Notes under the pieces: generated by a model
Seen by the model: the letters and a program-made list of their open reading frames with translations, nothing else
Told to the model about the DNA's origin: nothing
Databases searched by the model: none
In this document: positions 12,929 through 23,500 of the stretch, one piece after another
How the letters are laid out: the number at the start of each line of letters is the position of its first letter
Position numbering within the stretch: the first letter of the stretch is position 1
Program-made: the position numbers and the translations under genes
Assembly: GCA_963855995.1 (NCBI GenBank)
Contig: OY979730.1
Span: 10,951,300-11,015,299 of the forward strand
Length of the DNA: 64,000 nt
Reading direction: 5' to 3'
Source: Muricea muricata
Taxonomy: Eukaryota; Cnidaria; Anthozoa; Malacalcyonacea; Plexauridae

Positions 12929-13010
12929 AACAATTATTCGCCTCAGGCTCAGTGATTATGGTAAATATTCACCAATAATCACTTTGCCTTCGGCGAATAA
13001 TTGTTAAATA
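12929..13010. repeat. ~80-bp palindrome
   Basis: AACAATTATTCGCC...AGTGATTAT pairs with ATAATCACT...GGCGAATAATTGTT, arms of about 31 bp around a short GGTAAATATTCACC centre that is itself a palindrome. It abuts the right end of the preceding MITE and may be part of a larger composite element. Confidence 0.7.
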
Positions 13011-13354
13011 TTCAGGAAATCTACAAAATAGTTTCTTGGTAATCTTGCAGTGCATTTTTTGCTAAATTGGAATTATTTAATAATTTCATTATGTATTTTT
13101 TCTTTTCACCGTATTACTCCATTGACAATTCTTGACAGTTCTTTTAATTTAAATATTAAGACCATGTATAACAATATTTAGCAAATCTTTAAGATAGTTT
13201 CTTGGTAATCTCGCAGTGCATGCTTTGCTCAATTAGAATTATTTAATAATTTCATTATCTATTAAAACTAATATAATTGCCACGGAGCCAAGCACAAAAT
13301 CCCATTAGCAATAACCAATCTTGTTTGATTTCGAACCTCGAAGCTTCGTGTATA

Positions 13355-13515
13355 TATCAAAGTGACCGATGTGATAGAGCATGTACGCCGATCTACACTT
13401 AATATAAACTAATTTGAATACTGCCCGCAAAAAAAGAAGTAGATCTAGACTATATCACATCGTCGAGGATGACTTTGTTGCGACAGTTACGACCAAATGG
13501 AAACTAGGCTTAAAT
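13355..13515. mobile_element. decayed inverted-repeat element downstream of PREB
   Basis: GATGTGATAGAGCATGTACG...ATCTACACTT pairs imperfectly with AGTAGATCTAGACTATATCACATC, and the block ends in ACCAAATGGAAACTAGGCTTA. A relative lies in inverted order at 16217-16300 in PREB intron 6. Confidence 0.55.
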
Positions 13516-13590
13516 AGTGTATGCAACAAGCTGTGACATCAAATGACATCTTGCGCATGCTCTATTCATAACCAAAGAACCTTTGACCGT

Positions 13591-15358
13591 TCAAATTTCA
13601 ATACCCAAAAAGCTCAACGCTAAAAACGTGAGATACAGCAGTAATATAGAACCAATCAATATCCACCATATGCTAAATTCTCCTGAAAAGAACAACAACA
13701 AGAAGCAATTAAGTTAGCGGAGATTTTAAGCCAACTCTTAAATTAAACTTAAAAAAGTCAGTCTCTTATTCAACACGATGTTTGCCGTTACAACTGTTTA
13801 AAATGATCAAAACTGAGTCCGATTCACGTGTAAGAAACGATTATTTACAAGTTTCATCGCTTTTGTATCATTTGAAATCCTAAAGAAGCTTTCTACTCCA
13901 CGAAATTAGCATGTTTTATAAAACCACGATAAAACGTGCATCAAAACATGCATCACATAACAAGACAGTTACAGTTACAAAACCGTCGGGTTTTGCATCT
14001 AAATAGCTTCCGTTTCAAACGGACAAACGTCACCTTCTAACGACTTACTTCTATTGGGCAAGGTCACCAGTCTACATGTATTATCTGCAGAGATTGTCAG
14101 CAAACCAAATTCTTGATTGGCCTTTTCCAGAGACTGTGATGTCGGCAGAAAAGTAAGACCGGTCACAAATATATTATGGACCTCAGGCACCGATATTAAA
14201 GGCTGCAAAAAAATTGCGCAGTTTTAATTTGAAACTCGTTATACGAGTCATTGAATGATGTAGCACGTCTGTTCAAAAGCTTTTGATGTCGCACTGTCCG
14301 TTTCAAGTTGTTGGAACAAGTTTGGAACAGAAACCACGACAAGCAGACAACTTAAGGAAGTACAAAATTAAACAAATTCCGAAAATAGACATCTTGTATT
14401 CCTGATATTCAAGAAAAAAAAAACCAAAAGACGACGGAGTCGGTGATAGTTCGTCTTTACTCCAAAGACATTGTCAAGACGAAATATCACCGACTCCGTC
14501 GTTTTCTTGTTTTTTCTTGAATACAGGAATACAAGATGTCTATTTTCGGAATTTGTTTTATTTAGTTTGGAACAAGCTGTTAAAAACTTGTAAAAAGCTT
14601 GATGGGACTTGCAGGTTTGTTATACAAGGTTGTTCCAACAAGACTGATACGGTCGTGATATAACAGCATTGTTACAGCCTTGCGTTGTCAACTTTGTGAC
14701 GATTTTGTCACAACAGGTCTGTATCAGAGTTTTAAGGACAATTTTGTAACAAGTCTGATATTCCAGTCGAGCTTGCATGTTGCAACTTGTTGGCATCTTG
14801 GGACAAGCAGTGCGAACACAACTTGTTGACGACGGCTTGACAGCCTTGCTAAGTTGTGAGATATTTTACGTCCTTACATAAGTTAAGGCTGCTTTCCAGT
14901 TACGCGTTTTTCACACGTACGTACACGCACGTAAAAGTTTAAACTTTTCTAAGTAGTTGGTATTTAACAAATAGAATCATTAAAGTATGCTAACTCCTAG
15001 CGAATGCTGAATTCTCTCCATCGAAACATTTGTTTATTTCAAATGTAATTTTGAAATTTATTTACTGTTTAAATTGATTTAGACATTTACCTGCGTGTAC
15101 GTACGTGCGAAAAACGCGTAACTGGAAAGCAGCCTTAACGACAAGGACATCAAAGCATCAACAGCTGTCCTAGCATAGTTATTCTAATAAAAACACAACA
15201 ACGGTAACGGCAATCATCAGGGATGAATAAATAAAGTCGAAACGTTGAATCAAAATGTTCTCTTTATTCCCAGTTACCGTTGTTGTGTGTTATATAGTTG
15301 TTGTGTGTTTAAAGTCTTTCTCGACGATGCGATATAGTCAAGATGCAACCTCGCAAGC

Positions 15359-15410
<52 letters not shown>

Positions 15411-18400
15411 ACTTTATTTGGCTACGCTAACCCCTACAGCAAAAGCTGGTTTCCAAGAGGGGCGTAGGTAATACAAATTATTACAATTAAAATACAAATA
15501 CATTACAAATTAATATAAAACTAAACTAGTAAACAAATTACATTACAATAGTTATATATTATCAATCAAAAATTACATAAAATTATCTAAGTGGCCAGGT
15601 GTCGCACACTTGAATTAAAGTGACTGAGAGATTGTATATTTCTCTGCTCTTCCGAGAGGCCATTCCACAATTTTGCTCCTCTGTAACTAAAACCTTTTTT
15701 AAGATATTCAGTCTTAGGTTTAGGAAGATAGAGCATTGTGGTAGAGCCTCTTAAGTTATAATTCTGAGATGAAAGCGTCTTTTGAAAGATATCGATTAAT
15801 TTTTTAGGCGCTAAACCATGGGTTATCTTGTACATGAGCCTTGCAATAAATTGAGTTCTACGTTCTTTTAGAGTTTTGAAATTTAATTCATTTAAAGCAA
15901 GTTCAGATTGACCATGTTCATTTTTACGTCCAGTTATTACTCTAGCAGCCCTATTTTGCAATTTCTGGAGACGATCAGAAAGAGTAACACCAATCGTATC
16001 CCAGACCTCGCAACAATAATCAAAATGTGGTAGAATGAGTGCATTATAAGCACAAATTAATGTATTTCGGTCCACGCATGATTTAAGCTTTCTGATCGCT
16101 CCAATTCCGGATGAAACTTTTTTAGCAAGAAACTTTTTTAGAAACTTTTTCAGCAGGGTAAAGAGCCTGGGTACGACATTGATCTAGATGTATCTTTTCT
16201 TTTGTGAACTGTATTTATATCAAGTGTAGATCGGCGTACATATACTCTATCACAACGCCCACTTTCTTATATTCACGACTAAATGGAAACTAAGCCTTAC
16301 CGTTAAGTTCCAAGCAATATAAACAGCGACGGATCCAGAAGCCGTGCCAACACCAACATAGCGACCATCATCACTGAAAGCAAAATGAAGGAGTGAATTA
16401 TCTATGACGTATCATGATGGCCGAAAACTTAATCACGAAAAAAAGCTGATATAAATAATCTGTAGCAGACTTCTATGCATTGTTTTAGAGTGTCTTTCAC
16501 ATGAGACGATAATTTTTTTGCTGCTATTTCCCTTTAAATTTAGGTTTTAAAAAATGGGTATTTTGCTGAACATTAACACCGAACACACGCACCTCACAGC
16601 CATTTGCGTCAGAGGTTCAAGCCCAGCTTTTCTGCTCTGTTGAGGTATCCACTTGGCACAGTCCCATTTTACAACGAACGACTGTGAGGGTTTGTGGCGG
16701 TCAAACTTTGACGGCACTTGGATTGTGTAGAGGAAAACTTCGCCTTTTTCACTTGTTAAAAATCTTAAAGACATAAACAGCACAAACTATGAAAAACATC
16801 CAAAATTAATCGCTGGACAATTTGCTCTAATCGTTATATAGACAAGTTAACTGTCAAATGTTTTTTAAGCTCTGAATAGATGACTAGTTAGATTACTGTC
16901 CACATTACTAGGCCTATTACAAGCCTAAGACTTAAAACGTGAATTGATTTTGCTGACAACTATTTCAGACTGTGATCACTTTCGTTCCGGAAAAGCCGTA
17001 ATCCAAAGGTTAAGTAATGTAATAGATGAATTCGTTATCCTCGTAGGCTGATAAACTATTTGAGACACTTGACGTAATTCCATACACAATGCTCCGCAGA
17101 CGGATTATTTTGATCAAGCAAGTTACAATTAAATCCCCCAACAAATAAATTTTCTTATTTTCACTGTCGACATTCTCAATTTCAAGGCCTGAATACGTGA
17201 GAAAGTTTCAACGGTGGAAAATGAAAGACGATATATATATTTGAAACAATGAAGGAACGAGAATTAGGAATGTTAGTTTCCAAACAAAAAAGCTTTTAAA
17301 TTTTCTGGCATCAAAATCATTCTTTATGTAAGAACAAACTCGTCCTCCGGTGTTATTTATTCCGCGGAATTGTTTTTTCTCGTATTTCTTTTACAGCTGT
17401 CAGAAACTCGCGCATTTGTTTTTCTCGTAACTATGTTCAATCGCGCTATCTTTAGAGCACCTTTCTTCAGACCCTTGTTATGAGACAATTTAATCGGATT
17501 ATGTTTACGGATTATGTTTCCGTGATTCCTTTATGAATAGTAGTTGCACGCCTTTACAATTCAATGAATTGACTTTTTATATAATATTGTAATATCATAT
17601 TTTAGCTAGTGTTTTTTAACTTGCATGTCAAAATTGTAAAGCTTCTTCAGTTTCGACATGCGTATGATTTGCACTCGAAATTCGGATTACTTTTCAAATT
17701 GCTTTTTCATTTACATTACCTGCACGCTCTCATTCTGAAAGCATCCTCTCTTTCATCTCCATTTGGTCCGTTATAAAACAGTTCAAATTCTCGTTTGCCT
17801 TCTTCCAATCTCCAAACGTAAGCTTTAGTATCTCTTGAAACAGTCAGGAACTATTTTTGAAAAAAACGATTTGTGAGATATGGAACAAAAAATAGATTCA
17901 AAAAAATTTCAAAAATTTCAAAAGTTTTTCCTCGACTTACTCGCTTTCCGTTTGGATGAATATCAAGGTCATCAACGTCAGTATTATGAGCTTTGAAATA
18001 GTGAAGGCAATCTAATGTTGGGTACTGCAAAATTTACATAATTATATTGGCAAATTAGAAGATAAATAACAAGCACTTCAATACAGAATGGATAGCTTGC
18101 CATTGGAGACAAAATTTTGACCTGAACAGAAAAAGCAAAATCAGTAAACATAGCCAAAAAGAGCATCTTTACAGAATTAGTAAAATTGCAAAGTATGGTT
18201 GCATTATATAGTTGCATTACGAACAGAAAAGCCTGTTATTTTCCAACAAATTTGGTTCAATGTGGTATGTTTGTCCTTGCATAATACAAATGTACAAAAA
18301 TTTTGCAAACTTTGCAAGGCTTTTTCTTCCTGATTTTTGTAACATTTCCCAATGAAACTTTGTAATTTTACAAATCTTAAGTCGCTCCTTCTCGACAGAT

Positions 18401-20091
18401 TTTATCCTTTTTCCCTGGCAGAACTAAAACTTCCAACCTAACTAGTCGAAACCCATTGCATAGCCAATATTCATGTCTTTCTTATTTCTTTTGAAATCAA
18501 TTTTGATGATCTGTAAAGACTGATACGTGAATATTTCCCTTCAGGTAATACATTCACACCTTTAGTATACAAACATGTCCATTAGACCCTCCAGTAACAA
18601 TGTGCTCTCCGTTTCCTGAAAACCGAACTACTTTTTGAAAATCCCCATCATCATTTTCATCTTCACATTTTACTGTGACTTCAGAACAAAGGGTAGAGAC
18701 TTTATATTCTGCCGCAGCTGTTTCTGTCTGTTTTTTCTTCTTATCAGCTTTTGCAGGTGCTTTTTTCTTGATGTCAAGTGACAGCAAGTGGCATTCGTTT
18801 TCTTTGCCGACAGCAAATGATTTCTCTTTGGGATGGACAGCACAGTTCATAATTGCCTTCCTTTCAGAGTCATGTTCGTGAACTTTCCTGGCTTTTATTT
18901 CTTTATTGCTGTACTCAAGCTCAAAGACTTGCTATTAAATGAGATGGTTGAATGCTTTATGAATGTGAGTGGTCAATTATATTCATTCAAGTTCAACATA
19001 GTTTTGACATGCAAATGCTAATGCTACAGCATACAACATAGTGAAACCATGAAATTTTGGAAGCTTCTTACAACACATTTTATCTGGTCCACAAATGATT
19101 TTTTTGTCAAAGAAGGCCTCTTTGATCACTTGTCTCAAGTTTGAAGTGGTTTAAAGGCATTATGTCAAGGCTCCAAATTTAATCTCAGATAGCAAATGGA
19201 CTGAATCAGACATGAGTGGCAAAATTTTGAAAGTTTTCTCATGAATTAAGTGGACACATTTGGTCATTTGTGCCTTAGTTTAATTAACATAATTTTGAGA
19301 CATGATGTCAAATCACCAAAAATAATCGCAAACACCACACACAAAAAACCATTTGAACATGTAAGAAGTGATAGAGATAGACAGATTTTCTGGGGGCAGG
19401 GGGTACCGAATATTAGTTATAACCCCAACCCCCCCCCTCCCAAAAAATTCTACCCCCACCCCAATTTTTGGCATAATAAATAGAGTCCACTTCCTCAGTA
19501 TCTATTGGTTCTCATATAGCTTTGAGAGGCAGGGCCGTGAGAGGCCAGACTGCAGAGTATCGCAGTTTTCAAAAAGATCTCGGGTGCGGACAAGGCACAA
19601 ATCGTAGGTGCAGGTGCGGAAAACAGTTGCCAAGTGCGGAGGATCATGAGTGAGTTAAGGGGCAAAAGTAATAAAATATGTGTTAAAAACATTGAAAATT
19701 AGAGCTTTGGGGCAGATTGAATCTGGGAAAAGGAAGGCAGGTGCGCTAATTTTTTTCTATAAAAAATCTCGAGGGCACTGTTGACATACTCTGCAGTCTG
19801 GGTGAGAGGGAGTCAAGCTAGAGAGAATAAACCAAAGCAACGGCTACCCCCCCCCCCCCCCCGCCACCAACACCAGTCAGGATGACTATGACTACCCCAG
19901 TAAGAAATAAAAACCTATCCATGGAATGATGGAAATAGAGAAAGAGATATACTTTAAAAGCACCGTACCAGAGCATTTGGGACTCCAGTTTTCGCCGATC
20001 CTCCACCTCCAGCAACTACAAAATGATCCTCGTCCAAAACATTGACTGTATACAGAGGAAAGTTTGTCGTGTGTAACGTTACAGCGCTCAT
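13591..20091 (-). CDS. PREB: PREB / Sec12, Sar1 guanine-nucleotide exchange factor of the ER
   Basis: Eight coding exons on the minus strand: 20091-19969, 18931-18560, 18024-17941, 17850-17720, 16763-16593, 16373-16301, 14202-14049, 13682-13591; 400 codons including stop, against 417 residues in human PREB. All borders are GT-AG and phases match. The N-terminal blade reads VAGGGGSAKTGVPNALQVF, the hallmark glycine loop with the family's AAKTG motif. WD-type blades follow (GGSNGHVCILK, FKAHNTDVDDLDIHPNGK, LTVSRDTKAYVWRL, VSDDGRYVGVGTASGSVAVY). The last exon is a hydrophobic tail (WWILIGSILLLYLTFLALSF), the single C-terminal membrane anchor. In the family the cytosolic propeller activates Sar1 to start COPII coat assembly on ER membrane. 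A Lys-rich low-complexity insert lies in exon 2. Introns 1 and 6 carry transposons. Divergent from PEX13. Confidence 0.93.
14245..14880. repeat. ACAAGTTGT-type palindromic repeat in PREB intron 6, interrupted by a foldback
   Basis: Degenerate words such as TTTCAAGTTGTTGGAACAAG, TGCAACTTGTTGGCATCTTG and ACAACTTGTTGACG fill both sides of the foldback at 14366-14563. Same family as in the zinc-finger gene intron at 3.7-4.2 kb. It stops at the TTAA-flanked MITE at 14883. Confidence 0.65.
14366..14563. mobile_element. ~198-bp foldback element
   Basis: The left arm (AAATTAAACAAATTCCGAAA... to ...GACGGAGTCGGTGATA) is almost fully complementary to the right arm (TATCACCGACTCCGTC... to ...CGGAATTTGTTTTATTT). 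Arms are roughly 80-90 bp, the loop about 30 bp. No coding capacity. Both flanks carry TTTGGAACA(A/G), consistent with insertion into the surrounding repeat. Confidence 0.85.
14883..15138. mobile_element. 256-bp MITE bounded by TTAA
   Basis: TTAA at 14883-14886 and 15135-15138 flank inverted ends: GGCTGCTTTCCAGTTACGCG on the left and its exact complement CGCGTAACTGGAAAGCAGCC on the right, with pairing continuing through TTTTTC and CACGTACGTACACG. TTAA duplication is typical of piggyBac-type insertion, but the termini do not begin with the usual CCC, so the superfamily is tentative. Confidence 0.8.
15355..15408. repeat. (AAGT)n microsatellite, 3' tail of the retrotransposon
   Basis: About thirteen uninterrupted AAGT units. 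Read on the minus strand it is the terminal tetranucleotide tail of the LINE fragment above, not an independent locus. Confidence 0.9.
15355..16150 (-). pseudogene. 5'-truncated non-LTR retrotransposon, reverse-transcriptase C-terminus
   Basis: An open frame from about 16140 to the stop at 15587 reads the C-terminal end of a LINE reverse transcriptase: SSGIGAIRKLKSCVDRNTL, then a PHFDYCCEVWD motif, LQKLQNRAARVITG, and KGFSYRGAKLWNGL. These are characteristic of CR1/L2/Crack-type elements in invertebrates (family knowledge). Catalytic RT motifs and the endonuclease are missing, so it is a dead 5'-truncated copy. A 3' UTR leads to an (ACTT)n tail on this strand at 15408-15355, the kind of simple-repeat 3' end such elements have. 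It sits in PREB intron 6 in the same orientation as PREB. The start at 16075 seen by a simple ORF scan is internal. Confidence 0.85.
16217..16300. mobile_element. MITE terminal fragment abutting the intron 6 splice donor of PREB
   Basis: AAGTGTAGATCGGCGTACAT followed by a CTCTATCAC word is the inverted counterpart of 13373-13403. On the minus strand the fragment begins right at the donor, GTAAGGCTTAGTTTCCATTT, which matches the end of the 13.5-kb element (TTAAGCCTAGTTTCCATTTG). The splice donor therefore appears to lie in or next to transposon sequence. Confidence 0.55.
19545..19801. mobile_element. hAT-type MITE with perfect 8-bp target duplication
   Basis: Terminal repeats CCAGACTGCAGAGTAT (19545) and ATACTCTGCAGTCTGG (to 19801) are exact complements. 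GTGAGAGG occurs immediately outside both ends (19537-19544 and 19802-19809), an 8-bp duplication as made by hAT transposases. No coding capacity; lies in PREB intron 1. Confidence 0.9.
19844..19863. repeat. poly-C run in PREB intron 1
   Basis: An uninterrupted run of about 18 cytosines. A second C-rich patch with A interruptions is at about 19421-19464. Both are likely length-variable and prone to sequencing error. Confidence 0.8.
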
Positions 20092-20534
20092 CTTGAGACA
20101 ATAAACAAGAAAAGTTGTAAACAAACTGTTTTAATCCAAAAACGTGGCAGAAGTTTTATTTTTGTGGAGACACTGCTGGCCTCAAGTAATGCAGTTGGCT
20201 GGATTTAAAATTAATTTGGATTAATTTTAGTCGACGATTAATAGATTAAAGAAATCAAGGATATAATAAATCAATCTAATTCTTTAATTATTCCAAACCT
20301 GATCCCGATCAATTACTAATTCTAATGCCTAATCTCTAATTCAATTTCAAACTTGCAAAAGCATATTTTATCAGTAGAATACATGAAATCAAATGCTAAC
20401 CTAATCCGTAACTTTAATCTAATCATTAATTACTACTGCAATGGATTAGTTAATCCGTTTGATCAGGCAACTCGTTTCCACGCCTTCTTCTCGCGCGTTC
20501 TTCCCAAAACAATAATTTTGTTCGTGTTTGTGAG
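20092..20534. promoter_or_regulatory. putative bidirectional PREB/PEX13 promoter
   Basis: Only 443 bp separate the two divergent start codons, and this must hold both 5' UTRs and the promoter(s). The interior (about 20210-20460) is unusually rich in ATTAAT/AATCTAAT words; no TATA box at a useful distance or CpG-dense block is obvious. Shared regulation is inferred from geometry only. Confidence 0.55.
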
Positions 20535-23500
20535 ATGTGGTCACCTCCGAAACCCTGGGAAATTCCTTCAAACAACTTCAGAAATTTGCCTCCAACTTCA
20601 ACCGCTGCCAGTTACAGACCCGCTCGAGGTGTCAGGCAAGTGAGACCCACGAACATGGCTGAAAATGATCGCAAAACTGCCCCAGCATTGCCACCTAGAC
20701 CAACTGCTTCCAGATCAAATCAAAGTTATTACCCAAATTATGGTACGTTCGAAAAGAATATAAATCCGCTCAGATGTATAGGACTTATGCGTATTAAGTA
20801 ATTGTAAATAGATTTAAGAGTTGTTACAGGATTCTCGGTCATATTTTCATATCGTGCGCATATATTTCGCTTTTTTGGCTATTGGTTTATATTAAACAAA
20901 TCAAGCGAGAATTATGCTGACTGTACTTTGTAGGTGAAGATACGATTGAGGTGATGCTACATTAAGTACTTCCATATTGGGCTAAGATAGAAAAATATTT
21001 TGCCTCGACACAGTTGGATTTCAACCTGTAACTTTAGAGACTTTACCAAGACAGTTGTTGCCAACATGTACTAAAAAAGTGTGGTGAAACAAAACCACTA
21101 AAGCAAAAATATTATAACCTCATAAAGGATGGAAACAGGGTTAAAAAACAACTGAAACAATAAGTAAGAAATGAGTAACAAAAAACTCCCAAGAAGAAGT
21201 AATTTAGTAAGTGATACTTGTTCAAACTTGTGCTTCCGTTGTTTTGGCGATTTTGCTTCAATGGTTATGGTCGTTTTTTCTGGTCGCTTTGTAATGGGTT
21301 TTTTTTAGAGATTCTAGGTACACCTCGAAATCAGGGGTGTACTGAATTACTATTTGCTCTTGTGTGGAAGAAAATAACCCTAGAGAGGAAGGGGTAGAAA
21401 GGAGAAGAAAAAGAATGGGCAAGAAGGAGGGAAAGGAAATTGAAAAAAGAAGAGGGGAGAAAGAAAGAAAGAAGGAAGAAAATATAGAGAAATGATGGAA
21501 AGAGAGAGAAAGAGAAATAGAAGGGGGAAATATAGGAAAAAGAAAATTCTTAAACCAGTGTATTGCCTGTTCCATCATTAAGTATTTTCATAGGAGTTTG
21601 AATGGTTCCAGGATTGGGACAGAAAGTAACCTTTCCAAAATTTCAGGAGGTGGGAGAAGAAACCTCTCTGGTAATTATGAACCCCCTGGTTGTCATTACC
21701 AGTCAAAATGGTTTAAAATATCACATGGCGAGTTTCCTCATCTAAGTGAGACAAAAACGTTTCGTCCCAGATGAGTGGGATCATATAAACAGGCCATAAA
21801 TATAAATGTATATTTAACAGGACATGGGAACTATGGTGGCTTCAATGGCTATATGGGGCCTTATTCTGGTAAGCATAACTTTTCTGCACATATTTAAGAC
21901 CAGTACAGACGAGCAAGTTTTCCTTGACAAATTGTCTTTGTTTGTTCGTGTGTACGCGAAATTTGACAGTATTTTTTCTTGACAACTTTTACAAGGTCGC
22001 ATGAATTGAGTACATAAACAAACAATTCCCGTGTCAAGTGTTCCTTGTTGCACGTACACACGAGCAAGCTTCCTTGTCGAAAAGCTGGTACGACTAGCTT
22101 TTAAACCAGGCTCCCTGTCAAGGAAAAAATTTTTCGCGTACAAATAAAACTTGTTAAGGAAAACTGGTCGACAAAACTGGCTCGTCTGTACGGGGATTTA
22201 CACACACTTAAGAAGATAACTTCTAGCTTAAACAATCTTCTGAATCATTACCTTTCCTCTAGGGGGGTACACCGGTGGGTATAGTGGATATGGAGGTTAC
22301 AATGGGTACAATAACATGTATGGTGGATACGGAGCTAACAGATACAGTCTAGGATACAACAATGCTCCCTCTGGTTCGTTTGTCGAACAAGCCGAACAAA
22401 ATTCACGGATTGCTTTTGACTCTGTCCACTCGATTGTTCAAGCGTTCGGCTCGATAGCAATGATGCTCGAATCGACGTTTTTTGCCGTGCACAGCTCATT
22501 CCGAGCCGTCCTTGGAGTTGCAGATCATTTCAGCCGTCTACGGGAGAATCTTGTCCAGATCGTCGGGTCTAATTTTCTAATGAAATGGCTGCAGAGTGTT
22601 TTCAGAAAAATCATGGTTCTCATTGGCTTACGTAGCCCGGCAAGCGTGGAAGAGGTCTGGAACGAGATGCGTTCCATGGCACAAGATGCAACGAAGCAAT
22701 CACAAGGTCGTGTTTGGAAATCCTGGCCGTTGTTGTTGTTTTTCGGCGTCGTGTTAGGAACTCCGTGGTTGATTTGGAAGTTTTTGTCGTCGCTCGGTGA
22801 TGAAGATGTTAATAACTGGATGACAGGTGGTGAAGAGTTTACTCAAGATATCTTTATTGTCCCCCGCTATCCCCCAGCTGCTTTGGCAGTCCACTAAACA
22901 GTCCACTGTTTCTACTGTTTCCCTGTGTGTTCTCTCTTAATTCAAACGATTCAAAATTCAATCTAATGAATTGAATTTTCAATCTTTTTGGGATTGTTTT
23001 TAGGGGTCATACGTTTTCTATTGAAAAGTAATCTAATTGAGTAACATATTTTAATCGATTGGAACACTGAAAGAGTATCCCTCAATCTATATTTAATCTA
23101 TAAGATTAAAAAATAGTCTATTAGATTGACAAAATTCTTCAAACTTAATTTGAAAGATTGAAAAAAATCCCGCAAACCAATGTTTTAAAGTAAGAGAGTA
23201 TAGGGATCCTAGAATCTTTTAACCTCTTTTATTCAAGAGGTTAAATTTTTTATTTTTTTCTCGTCTTCCAGATTTTTGCAAAATTTTAAAATATTTTGTC
23301 TAACGTTTCGGTATCTTTCACACAAACCATTGTCAAAGACTTAAAATTTATCGTTAATATTCAACTTGCGTCGTTTGAAGAATATTAACGACTGTGAAAT
23401 TTAAGTCTTTGAAAATGATTTCTGTAAAAGATCCCAAAACGTTAGACCAAATATTTTTGAAATTTGGTAAAAATCTGGAAGAACAATAAGTTCAAGCCTG

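Noticed and set aside
15587-16075. Intact reverse-transcriptase gene
   Set aside because: The apparent start is internal; only the C-terminal part is present and the catalytic region and endonuclease are missing.
21258-21578. 106-codon minus-strand serine/phenylalanine-rich frame
   Set aside because: It reads the polypurine tract in PEX13 intron 1 backwards.
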